A DNA stretch of 64,000 nucleotides. Origin: Bactericera cockerelli (Eukaryota; Arthropoda; Insecta; Hemiptera; Triozidae). The translations under genes and the position numbers were made by a program. Within the stretch, counting starts at the first letter, position 1. Each line of letters opens with the position of its first letter. Where the stretch lies: assembly GCA_024516035.1 (NCBI GenBank), contig CM044961.1, positions 31,283,961 through 31,347,960 on the forward strand, read 5' to 3'. Shown one piece after another: positions 56,712 through 64,000 of this stretch. Below the pieces are notes generated by a model, which was given only the letters and a program-made list of their open reading frames with translations, ran no database searches and was not told the origin of the DNA.

Positions 56712-57037
56712 AGCCTCCGTGGCGTAACGGTTGTGACTACTGCCCGTAGTCCAGAGATCCTGAGTTCGAATCCCGGTTGGAGCAGACTTTTCGCACAGAA
56801 AATTCTGTTCCCTCCGAACATGTGAGACTGGCAATCACGGCCCTACCCAGGCTGGGTGAGGTTAATGTGGGTAGCTAGTACGATTCCCAGCGAATGGAGG
56901 GTAAAACCCCCATCCTGTCTATCTCAAGTCAGGACGTTAAAACCAAATAGAAAGGAGCCTAGACATTGAATCTGGGCGTCCATATAATCCTCTCACCACC
57001 GTGACTTAGGTATCAATACCTAACTCACGGACACGGA
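56712..57037 (+). repeat. SINE-B with type-2 tail, full-length reference copy
   Basis: The tRNA-like head CAGCCTCCGTGGCGTAACGG, B-box GAGTTCGAATCCC, core CAGGCTGGGTGAGGTTAATG and GGTACGATTCCCAGCGAA-like block are all present. The tail has GAGCCTAGACATTGAATC, then CTCTCACCACCGTGACTTAG and CTCACGGACACGG plus A-run. Confidence 0.9.
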
Positions 57038-58105
57038 AAAAAAAACTTTTTTTTTTTAGTTCAGTAGCTGTGAATGTGTTTTAAATTTCTACAAAAAAAG
57101 TGAAGTGTAGGATGCATCAGAGGACTTTCTAGACGATTATTGTAGGCGCATGACTGAACGTTGCCTCAGTAGAAGATTTCTGATAAGATTTGTCCTACAT
57201 GACAAAGCAAAAATCTTCTGCAACAAACTAGGTACGTCACACTAGTTCTGATGTGTCATTTCTTTCCCTTTTTCGGGAAAATTGTCATTATAATCAACAA
57301 AATACGGGAAATTTCGGGGAGAGATAAATAAAATTGGAAGGAAGAGACAGAAAAAGGGGGGAGTTCTGTCAAGTGAAATTAAGGTGAAAAGAATTTATTA
57401 TTATATTATTTCTTTTCTCTCTCTCTTTTTGATTCTGTCTCTCTCATTCTTTCCTCACTATATTTTTCTCTAAAATTCGTTCCTTTTCATACCTTTTTCT
57501 TATTTTACTTTCTTTTTTATCTGTCTCTATTAGTTCTTGTATTTTCATCTATTTTTTCTTTGCAACTTCTTCTTTTAGTGTTCTTTTTATTTCTTATTCT
57601 TCCAATTTTTCATCTTGTCCTAGATCATCATCGTCACCATCATCATCATCATCAAACTTCTCATCATTATCACTCGCAGTAACTTTCACTATTTCTTCTT
57701 CTTCCTTTGCTCATTCTTCAAATATTTTTCGCACAATATTTTTCAATTATGTTAGTTATTTTTATATTTATCTTTTATGTTTCTTTATTATATTTTCATT
57801 TTCTCTCTCACGATGACGAGAGTCTCTTCATGTTGAAACGAAAGATTGTTCTTATTTTTCTAATTTACGTTTATTTTAGAGTTTATGGCAGAAAGAAAAG
57901 CTTTGTTTCGGTTGTTTGTTTTTTTCTTTTTTAAGTCAAATGCTCGTAGTTCTATCAAGATATGAATATTTTAAATAATCTCTTTTAGGTTGTCGCCAGT
58001 ATTGCCTATTGTAAATTGTTTAAGATCTGCCTCTTTATTAGGAGTTTTGAAACTTTTTTGTTGATGATTTTTCAAACACTCATGATAATAATCTACAAAT
58101 CTATA
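57038..58105. other. No gene recognised
   Basis: AT-rich with pyrimidine bias at 57410-57720 and a CATCAT run near 57630. The F/L frames are compositional. Confidence 0.4.
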
Positions 58106-59082
58106 CAGGGTGGGGCAAAAGTCTGGAAACCCCTGAATAACTTTCGAATGGCTTCTTCGGTAAATTTAAAATTTTGTGTGGTAAACCGGGGTAGTAAGAC
58201 CTTAATTAAGAGTGGGGCTGATTTTTGTTACCGGCCCCCATGACGGGGCCAGGGGGGCCAACTTCATTTTTTTTAATACGAACCCCTACTTTGCGATACA
58301 TTTTTGGAAAGGTCTTTTAAAAAGAAATACTTTGGTGTAAATTTTATTTTTTAAATATTAACTGTGTGCAAATGGCGTCCAACTTTTTGTATGCAGTGTA
58401 AAGTCTGGAAATCCCTGAATATCTTTCGAAAGGGCTTTTTCAGTAAATTTAATATTAAGTTCGCTAATCCTTGGTAATCAGACCTTATTTCAGAATGGGG
58501 CTGATTTTTTTTACCGGCCCCCATGTCTGGGACAGCGGGGCCAACTTCATTTTTTTTTAAATACGAAGCACCAAAGTATTTCTTATTTAAAGACCTTCCC
58601 AAAAATGTATCACAAGGTGGGGGTTCGTATTTAAAAAAAGGAAGTTCGCCCCCTGGCCCTGACACGGGGGCCGGTACCAAAAATCGCCCCCATTATAAAA
58701 GAAGGTCAAATTATCACCGATTACCGTACACAATTTTAAATTTACTGGAAAAGCCCTTACGAAAGATATTCAGGGGTTTCCATACTTTACACTGCATACA
58801 CAAAGTTGGACACCATTTGCAAACAGTTAATATTAAAAAAATAAAATTTGCACCAAAGTATTTCTTATTTAAATACCTTTCCAAAAATGTATCGCAAGGT
58901 GGGGGTTCGTATTTAAAAAAATAAAGTTGGCCCCCCTCGCCCCGACATGGGGGCCGGTAACAAAAATCCGCCTCACCCTAAAAAAAGGTCTTATTACCCC
59001 GGTTTACCGTACAAAATTTTAGATTTACTGAGTAAGCCATTCGAAAGATATTTAAGGGTTTCCAGACTTTTGCCCCACCCTG
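58106..59082. mobile_element. 977-bp nested palindromic element with TA ends
   Basis: The ends CAGGGTGGGGCAAAAGTCTG (58106) and its inverse (to 59082) are flanked by TA on both sides, as in Tc1/mariner-type elements. Each half repeats itself: AAAGTCTGGAAATCCCTGAA (58400) is a second direct copy of the left end, and its inverse lies near 58770. GTTACCGGCCCCCATG and inverse forms occur four times (about 58218, 58511, 58660, 58945). The whole element therefore folds into a long duplex with inner hairpins. The mirrored frames on both strands (58351-58680, 58523-58924) follow from this symmetry, and I do not call them genes. Confidence 0.88.
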
Positions 59083-59364
59083 TATATACATTTTTTCACT
59101 TGTCGAAATTTGTTACTTTAGGTTCGGCAGTAGAACATTTGTATTTATTTACTATAATTTGCAATGGTATTTTTCTTTTGGGGGCACAACAGTTCTAATA
59201 CGTAATGAACGCAGTATATAGGAATTTCTTTTAGAAAAAACCTCCAGAAATACCGTAACCTCTTCTCGCCTCCATTAATTCTTTCTAGTACCTTGCTGAA
59301 TTTTAAGAAATATTTTCATTCATGAGTTTTTTCTACATAAACAACACTACACAATACACCACTC
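59083..59364. other. No feature recognised
   Basis: AT-rich DNA between the palindromic element and the SINE-B tail. Confidence 0.4.
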
Positions 59365-59470
59365 ACAGGACACGGAAGGAGCCCAGAAATTTGCTTCTGG
59401 GCGTCCGCAGGGGTTAATGACCCCATCAATACTTCCACCATCATGACACAATCATGGACACGGAAAGTAA
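59365..59470 (+). repeat. Stand-alone SINE-B type-2-like tail
   Basis: GACACGGAAGGAGCCCAGAA, TTGCTTCTGGGCGTCC and ACTTCCACCATCATGACA equal one unit of the array at 6060-6366. No SINE head is present. Confidence 0.75.
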
Positions 59471-59517
59471 GTAAGTATCTTGCTTGATGTTCAATAAAAC
59501 ATAATTATTTACAAAGA

Positions 59518-59927
59518 CCGACCTCAGTAGTCTGATCGATAAGGCAGCGGACTTGTAACCTGGAGGTCGGTGGTTCAAGTCCCGGTTTCAGCGTGGATTT
59601 AGTAAAGCGAGTTTGAGTAGTTCGCCGCTAGAAAGTCAAAGAGGCGTAAGTGACAAAAAACGAAAATCGATACTATCACACAGGCATACAGGCATACTGC
59701 TCTTGAAAGAAACTCTTGGTAGCACGAACAGGCGTATGTGATTTCTAAACCCTTGTGAAGATATTGATTTTTTTATGTTTGGGCGTATGTGATATTTTGC
59801 GGGAAAAGTTGCAGCACACACAGGCTTAAGTGCGCTTCTGAAAACTTTGATAAAATCACTTACGCCTCTTTGACTTTCTAGCGGCGAGTTGTGATATCAC
59901 GAAAGTGATTAACACAAATATGATAAC
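59518..59927 (+). repeat. SINE-C split by a miniature transposon
   Basis: CCGACCTCAGTAGTCTGATC to GTTTGAGTAGTT (59622) is the SINE-C 5' part. The 3' part resumes at AGTTGTGATATCAC (59887) and ends at AAATATGATAAC. The uninterrupted copies at 38066 and 62249 show the ancestral empty site. Confidence 0.92.
59623..59886. mobile_element. 264-bp miniature transposon with perfect 31-bp inverted ends
   Basis: Left 59623-59653 starts CGCCGCTAGAAAGTCAAAG, and right 59856-59886 is the exact inverse. It is inserted in SINE-C with a 4-bp target duplication, AGTT (59619-59622 and 59887-59890). Sub-terminal motifs GGCGTATGTGAT recur inside (near 59723 and 59784). No coding capacity. The superfamily is uncertain, since 4-bp duplications occur in several groups. 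Confidence 0.92.
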
Positions 59928-60226
59928 TTGAACTAATTATTTACAAAGGGTCAACTCTCCCTGCTGGCAAATGCAAAGTCCATGCCTGATAGTGGCTAAG
60001 TGTGGAGTGTCGCTAAAAGCCCGAATCAAAATTTTCCACCCAAAAACTTTTTTCACCTTACCGTACGATGAAAATTCAATTTAGTTATATAAAGACCTCC
60101 CTCCCATTGTCTGCTCCTCTATATGCAGGGTGGGATACATTATGCTCGGTACACATGGAAATATACTGGGTGGGAACGAAACATGTGTCAACAAGTTATT
60201 TCGGATGTTCCGATTTTTATTTAATC

Positions 60227-60268
60227 GACCTCAATAGCTTGATCGATAAAGCGGCAGACTTGTAAAAG
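60227..60268 (+). repeat. SINE-C 5' fragment
   Basis: CGACCTCAATAGCTTGATCG to GACTTGTAA matches the first 40 bp of SINE-C and then stops. Confidence 0.6.
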
Positions 60269-60317
60269 GTACTCAAAAGGTATGAGTGAAACTCGAGCGT
60301 CCAAGTACTGAGCAGAC

Positions 60318-60406
60318 AAAATCCTGTTCCGCTGGGGATCGAACCTGGCACACCATACGCATGCGCAATTCCTAGCGTGGTAACGGACTCGACCCCGGTG
60401 ACTAGA
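60318..60406 (-). repeat. SINE-D copy
   Basis: On the minus strand GTCACCGGGGTCGAGTCCG, CGCATGCGTATGG and GGTTCGATCCCCAGCGGAAC follow the SINE-D order, and a body like that at 49200 follows (ACAGGATTTTGTCTGCTC). Confidence 0.7.
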
Positions 60407-60435
60407 ATAATCAGATAGTTTTCTGGATCTACCGA

Positions 60436-60660
60436 TGAATAGCTGTAGGTGGGAGAGGTTGGGTGGAAGATATTGCCAAAGGCAATAACTCCGCCCTTTA
60501 GTTAAGACATATATTATGTATATATTTATTTATTTTTTCTTCATTTATCTTCTCCTTTTACTTTTTCTTATATTGCACTTATAAAAATTTGTAATTATCA
60601 GTGTTGTATATATTATGTATATGTCTATGTCCATATTAATAAAGTGTTAAATAATAATAA
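60436..60660 (+). mobile_element. LINE-like 3' end
   Basis: The block AAGATATTGCCAAAGGCAAT lies near 60469 with a stop soon after, followed by a T-rich 3' UTR and a TTAATAAAGTGTTAAATAAT ending in an AAT run. This is the form of insect LINE 3' ends. The parent is not identified. Confidence 0.45.
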
Positions 60661-60784
60661 TAGGTGCAAATAACATAATATTGTATCCTTTAAACAAAAT
60701 CCTGTTTACAGGTTCCTGTAAACAAAACAACAACTGAGAGGGTCTGGCCAACTGGCCATGTCAAAAGAATGCCTGAAAATAGAA

Positions 60785-60955
60785 TCATCATCATCATAGG
60801 GTGGCGTCATCGTGAACGATTGTAGCCAGACAGTGGAGGAATGACTCAGTACTTCTGCCACTATCTTTACAAGGAGGCTAATAATTGACAAGGGCCCCCA
60901 GAACCAAGCCAATGCTGGTCTACTCCCTGTTTATAGTCCGCCAGCCAGCCCTGTT
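60785..60955 (-). repeat. Repeat family H
   Basis: (CAT)n AGGGTGGCGTCATCGTGAAC, then GTGGAGGAATGACTCAGTAC, and an end at CTACTCCCTGTTTATAGTCC. It is the best-preserved of three copies, all in one orientation. Confidence 0.75.
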
Positions 60956-61280
60956 CATAGACCCCCAGAAAATAGCCAAACAAATTTTGTTATGTACACC
61001 AGAAGGAAAAAACCAAGAAAAACATAAGAAAACAGCAAAACCGAAATAGCAACAAAAAAGGGAAACCCTACTCTGATGCCAGAAGAACTTTTGATTTTGT
61101 TGATTGGAAACATATTGTTTTACAATTGTAATTTTATACATTGTTGTATTATTTTATTGTTATAATAATAATAACACTCTTTAATGGAAGGTAACCACCA
61201 GGCGAGGTTAATGATTTAAGCATTTACTACCAGTCGTATTATTATGTGGTCACATACTCAAATTAATGAGGAAAAATTGA
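60956..61280. other. No gene recognised
   Basis: AT-rich DNA with an AAT-rich run near 61145. Confidence 0.4.
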
Positions 61281-61364
61281 TGCACTGGGAGGTATTCGAA
61301 CCAACGGATTCCTAAGCTACCTGGATTACCAGACTAGCGCGTTAACCACTTGACTACCAGTGCA
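61281..61364 (-). repeat. SINE-E copy
   Basis: On the minus strand TGCACTGGTAGTCAAGTGGT, TCTGGTAATCCAGGTAGC and GTTGGTTCGAATACC equal the SINE-E unit. It is single here, in contrast to the tandem array at 5680. Confidence 0.8.
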
Positions 61365-61679
61365 CCAGTTTGAAAATAAACTACATGTACAAGTTGTGAA
61401 ATCATAATTAAAAAAAAAAAATCTCCCAGGCAAAGGAATGATTAACTGAGGAGTCCGACGCTCCGAAGTGCAGGAGGGAAGGACAAACGTACTTTTTTGC
61501 TGATCGGACACGTTTACTGACATTTCAGCATTTTTTTTATTTTTTATTCTTAGCATGACATTTATTCATAGAGTCACCCTGTAGACATAAACCAACACGG
61601 GAGAGATATAGTTCTGTGTGTCCTTAATTGAAGGATACGACATAAAATCCTTTCAAATCCTTTTCCAAACCTTTCTATT
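61365..61679. other. No gene recognised
   Basis: AT-rich with a T/A-run near 61530. CACCCTGTAGA near 61577 resembles a TACAGGGTG transposon end, but a partner end was not found. Confidence 0.4.
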
Positions 61680-61830
61680 ATCTTTTCGTCTCCTCTCCTA
61701 TCTTCCTCCTCCTTTCCTCCTCCTCCTCCTCCTATTCTTCCTCCTCCTCTTCCTCTTCCTCTTCCTCCTTTCCTCCTCCTCCTACCTCCTCCTCCTCCTC
61801 TTTCTTCTCCTCTTTCACCTCCCTGTGTTT
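61680..61830. repeat. (TCC)n-rich low-complexity DNA
   Basis: Runs of TCCTCC and TCTTCC. The L/F frame over it is compositional. Confidence 0.85.
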
Positions 61831-61924
61831 TTATCTTTTTTTTTCGTTCTAACCCACTCTATTTTTCATTCCCTTTTTTAGCATTATCAAAACAACTTTG
61901 TCAGGGCCTGCTCCTGTGGGGACC

Positions 61925-62210
61925 TATGAGGGTTTCCCAGTCGGAGCAGACTTTTCGAAGAAAATTTATTCCCTCCAAACACGTGATGCTCACTTTTCCG
62001 GCCTTATTCAGGCTGAGTGAGATTAATGTGGGTGGCTGGTACGATTCCCAGGGAATGGATGGTAAAACAAACCAGTTCTAATCAGGACGTTAAATAGAAT
62101 CGTTGACATTAGGAAGAGCATCGAGCCGTAAAACTGTGCTACAACCAACCTCAACCATGAGGTTGAAAAAGAACGACCCAAAGTAGGTTGGGAAAAGGCA
62201 AAGTGAAAGA
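61925..62210 (+). repeat. SINE-B with type-1 tail, head lost
   Basis: GAGCAGACTTTTCGAAGAAA (end of head), core CAGGCTGAGTGAGATTAATG and the type-1 tail CAACCTCAACCATGAGGTTG are in order. Confidence 0.85.
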
Positions 62211-62248
62211 TCAAGTTACTTGCAAGGGTCTGACTGAAAACCCTGTAA

Positions 62249-62390
62249 CCGACCTTAATAGCTTGATCGATAAGGTGGTGGAATTGTAACCTGGAGGTCG
62301 GTGGTTCTAGTCCCGGGTTCAGCGGAGATTTAGTAGAACGAGTTTGAGTGGTTGTCACATCACGAAAGTGATTAACACAAATTTGATAAC
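62249..62390 (+). repeat. SINE-C copy
   Basis: CCGACCTTAATAGCTTGATC, TTGTAACCTGGAGGTCGGTG and the end AACACAAATTTGATAAC. It serves as an uninterrupted comparison for 59518-59927. Confidence 0.88.
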
Positions 62391-62844
62391 TTTTCTTATT
62401 TAAATTCCCAACTGTTAATTTTCTGATTCAAACCGCGCACTGCTGGAAATACACAATCCGTGGGTTGTTCAACTTCCGACTTAATTGAATCACTTAATCA
62501 CATTTTAAATGCTGATAATAAAATGATAATTAAATTAAAACATAAAAATGATTCTGATGGAATAATTACCAAGTCAAATGCAATAATAATGCTTATAATG
62601 AAATAATAATTAAATTAAATAAAATAATACTGAAATGATGACAGCGAAAGCCAGCCTTTGGGGGTTTTAGGTGGATCTTCACCGCCTTCGAGTTATTTTT
62701 TTTTCTTCTCTTGTTCTTTTAATTTTAATCCCAGAATGAAACTTTTAAATTAATGATAAAAAATACCACCCGACTCAACGGTAGACAAAAAATAAAATCT
62801 GGGTAAGATTTTTTTCCCTACGCAAAATCTGTTTTTTTTCTTCT
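62391..62844. other. No gene recognised
   Basis: AT-rich DNA containing AATAATAATTAAATTAAA-like repetition at 62510-62640. Confidence 0.4.
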
Positions 62845-62857
62845 CCTACTCTCTATC

Positions 62858-62891
<34 letters not shown>
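62845..62891. repeat. (CT)n microsatellite
   Basis: A CT run of about 40 bp embedded in pyrimidine-rich DNA that extends to about 63120. Confidence 0.9.
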
Positions 62892-62893
<2 letters not shown>

Positions 62894-63226
62894 ATGTCCT
62901 TTCCATCTTTTCTCTGTAATTCGCTTTTTACTCTTCGTCCATCTCATTCTCTATCCTCTTTAATTCACCCCTTATTTGTTTCTCTCTACTCATCTCTCTC
63001 TTCTTAATTTCTTTCTCACTCTCACCCTCATTTATCAACTCTCTCTCTATGTTTCTCTTTCTCTCTTTTCGTTCACCTTCTGTTAACTGTTAATCCATTT
63101 AGCTTCTTTTTTTTCTGTCTTCTGGAAATAAAAATCTTACAAGTTGACCAAAAGAAAACTGTTGATAAATGTGACATTTTTTTCAACAGTTTCCGTGCGA
63201 TCTGACAAAAACTAGAGTGCAAATGA

Positions 63227-63490
63227 CTGCCGATCTTCGTGGCTCAGTGGTTAAGCATGACCCGGAGGTTGCAGGTTCAAATCCCGGCTGGAGCGAAAAA
63301 TTCTGATTGAGTTTTCCGTTGCTTGGATGGCACGTAAAGCTAAAGAAAGTGCCCTGAAGTAATGCGAAAAAGGTTCCGGCGAACTAAAAACACTTAAAAA
63401 AAAAAGCAACTTTTGGTTTTGTCCGAATCCCAGAAATTTTTCGAGGATTTTTTATTTTTATTCGAGGAAAAAGAAAAAAAAAAAAAAAAA
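63227..63490 (+). repeat. SINE-I, tRNA-like head and A-rich tail
   Basis: CGATCTTCGTGGCTCAGTGG (A-box) and TTGCAGGTTCAAATCCCGGC (B-box) form the head. The body TTGCTTGGATGGCACGTAAA runs to an A-run at about 63475-63491. It is a single copy in this window. Confidence 0.65.
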
Positions 63491-63591
63491 TAGGTGTTTG
63501 AATAATATCCAGCCTCGGGGTAGCATATTTATTTAATATTTATACAATCACCACTAGAAATAAAATCTCATGAAGTTTTATTGTTTATAAA

Positions 63592-64000
63592 TCATAGTAC
63601 AAAGGCCTCATCGAGCCCTTGGTTGACAGGAAATGTGCCAAGTATGGCCGCCGCATTGCCTCTTTGGACGGCCATAGCAAGTCTCTGTTTAAAATAAAAT
63701 GCCGATTTCTTGTCGCCTGTCACTTCAATCAAACGTCGCCCCACCTCTTTGACCAGAAGTTGTACGGATGCTCCCCACGGGCCGAGGGTTTCGAAGGCCA
63801 GGGGTATGAAAAGGAAATTCTGCATCATGATATTTTCGTACTTGCTCCTTTTTCTCTGGCTCGCCTCTTCCGCAGCAGAGCCTTTTGTGTGGCTTGTTTT
63901 CGATATATATGATGGAGCTAGCGTGTCAACACACGTACAATCCCACACCAGGCTTTTTCCATTTTTCCATGGTACAAGAGTGATCCCGTCAGGTCTCTTA
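63592..64000 (-). CDS. Family R protein, C-terminal domain (5' end beyond window)
   Basis: The minus-strand frame is open from the window edge (64000) to TGA at 63592-63594, about 135 codons. It starts at KRPDGITLVPW and continues SLVWDCTCVDTLAPSY, FIPLAFETLGPWG, GRRLIEVTGD and QRLAMAVQRGNAA. Proteins with this block occur as the C-terminal part of reverse-transcriptase-containing proteins in many invertebrate genomes. RPDG, about 15 residues, then WD resembles the PD...D core of the restriction-like endonuclases of some LINEs, which is my inference. Shortened relatives are at 9222 and 21355. No stop or frameshift is seen in the visible part. Confidence 0.75.
   Translation of the reverse strand, partial: KRPDGITLVPWKNGKSLVWDCTCVDTLAPSYISKTSHTKGSAAEEASQRKRSKYENIMMQNFLFIPLAFETLGPWGASVQLLVKEVGRRLIEVTGDKKSAFYFKQRLAMAVQRGNAAAILGTFPVNQGLDEAFVL

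Noticed and set aside
58351..58924. Overlapping 109- and 133-codon frames on opposite strands
   Set aside because: They are mirror images created by the palindromic element and share the same peptide phrases. No start, domain or codon signal supports them.
1..64000. CRISPR arrays, bacterial operons, phage or defence systems
   Set aside because: No regularly spaced identical short repeats with unique spacers and no prokaryotic gene structure. All tandem arrays here lack variable spacers.

Overview
The window looks like a piece of an AT-rich, repeat-dense animal nuclear genome, most probably an arthropod or insect. The evidence is one canonical eukaryotic tRNA-Pro gene, many tRNA-derived SINEs with A/B-box promoter remnants, several non-LTR retrotransposons, TTAA-flanked piggyBac-type miniature elements, TA-flanked miniature elements, and very long CT/GA tracts. 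There are no bacterial-style operons. No host protein-coding gene can be assembled with confidence. The species cannot be named from the sequence alone.

Layout. 0-4 kb: SINEs, CT-rich DNA and a 1.7-kb minisatellite of 47-bp units. 4-9.5 kb: SINE remnants, a short TTAA-flanked miniature element, a tandem array of tRNA-like units, and the 3' end of a retroelement (family R) with a poly(A) tail at 9.5 kb. 10-11.3 kb: purine-only-like GA tracts. 11.3-23 kb: mostly unique AT-rich DNA holding a TATA-plus-splice-donor candidate (11.7 kb), two candidate small coding exons (13.3 and 20.06 kb), and an 801-bp miniature element with perfect 31-bp inverted ends. 23.2-28.7 kb: a nearly full-length but inactivated CR1-like LINE, with a coiled-coil/SGNH-hydrolase ORF1, an APE endonuclease plus reverse transcriptase ORF2, a 3' hairpin and poly(A). 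28.7-35 kb: full-length and nested SINEs and a piggyBac-like non-autonomous element. 35-44 kb: few recognisable features. 44.5-45.1 kb: two LINE 3' ends. 49-53.5 kb: SINEs, a 57-bp coding-phase minisatellite and GA tracts. 54.6-64 kb: LINE fragments, the tRNA-Pro gene, a 977-bp nested palindrome, a SINE split by a perfect miniature transposon, more SINEs, and at the right edge an open, 5'-truncated family R reading frame on the minus strand.

Interactions. The mobile elements give a relative history through nesting: SINE-A sits inside a miniature element at 30.8-31.1 kb, a miniature transposon sits inside SINE-C at 59.6 kb, a tRNA-like sequence sits inside the piggyBac-like element at 34.1 kb, and a hairpin-ended element interrupts the CR1-like ORF1 at 23.7 kb. 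SINE family letters (A-E, H, I, K) are local labels used only in this annotation. Family assignments rest on motifs read by eye. No alignment or database search was run.
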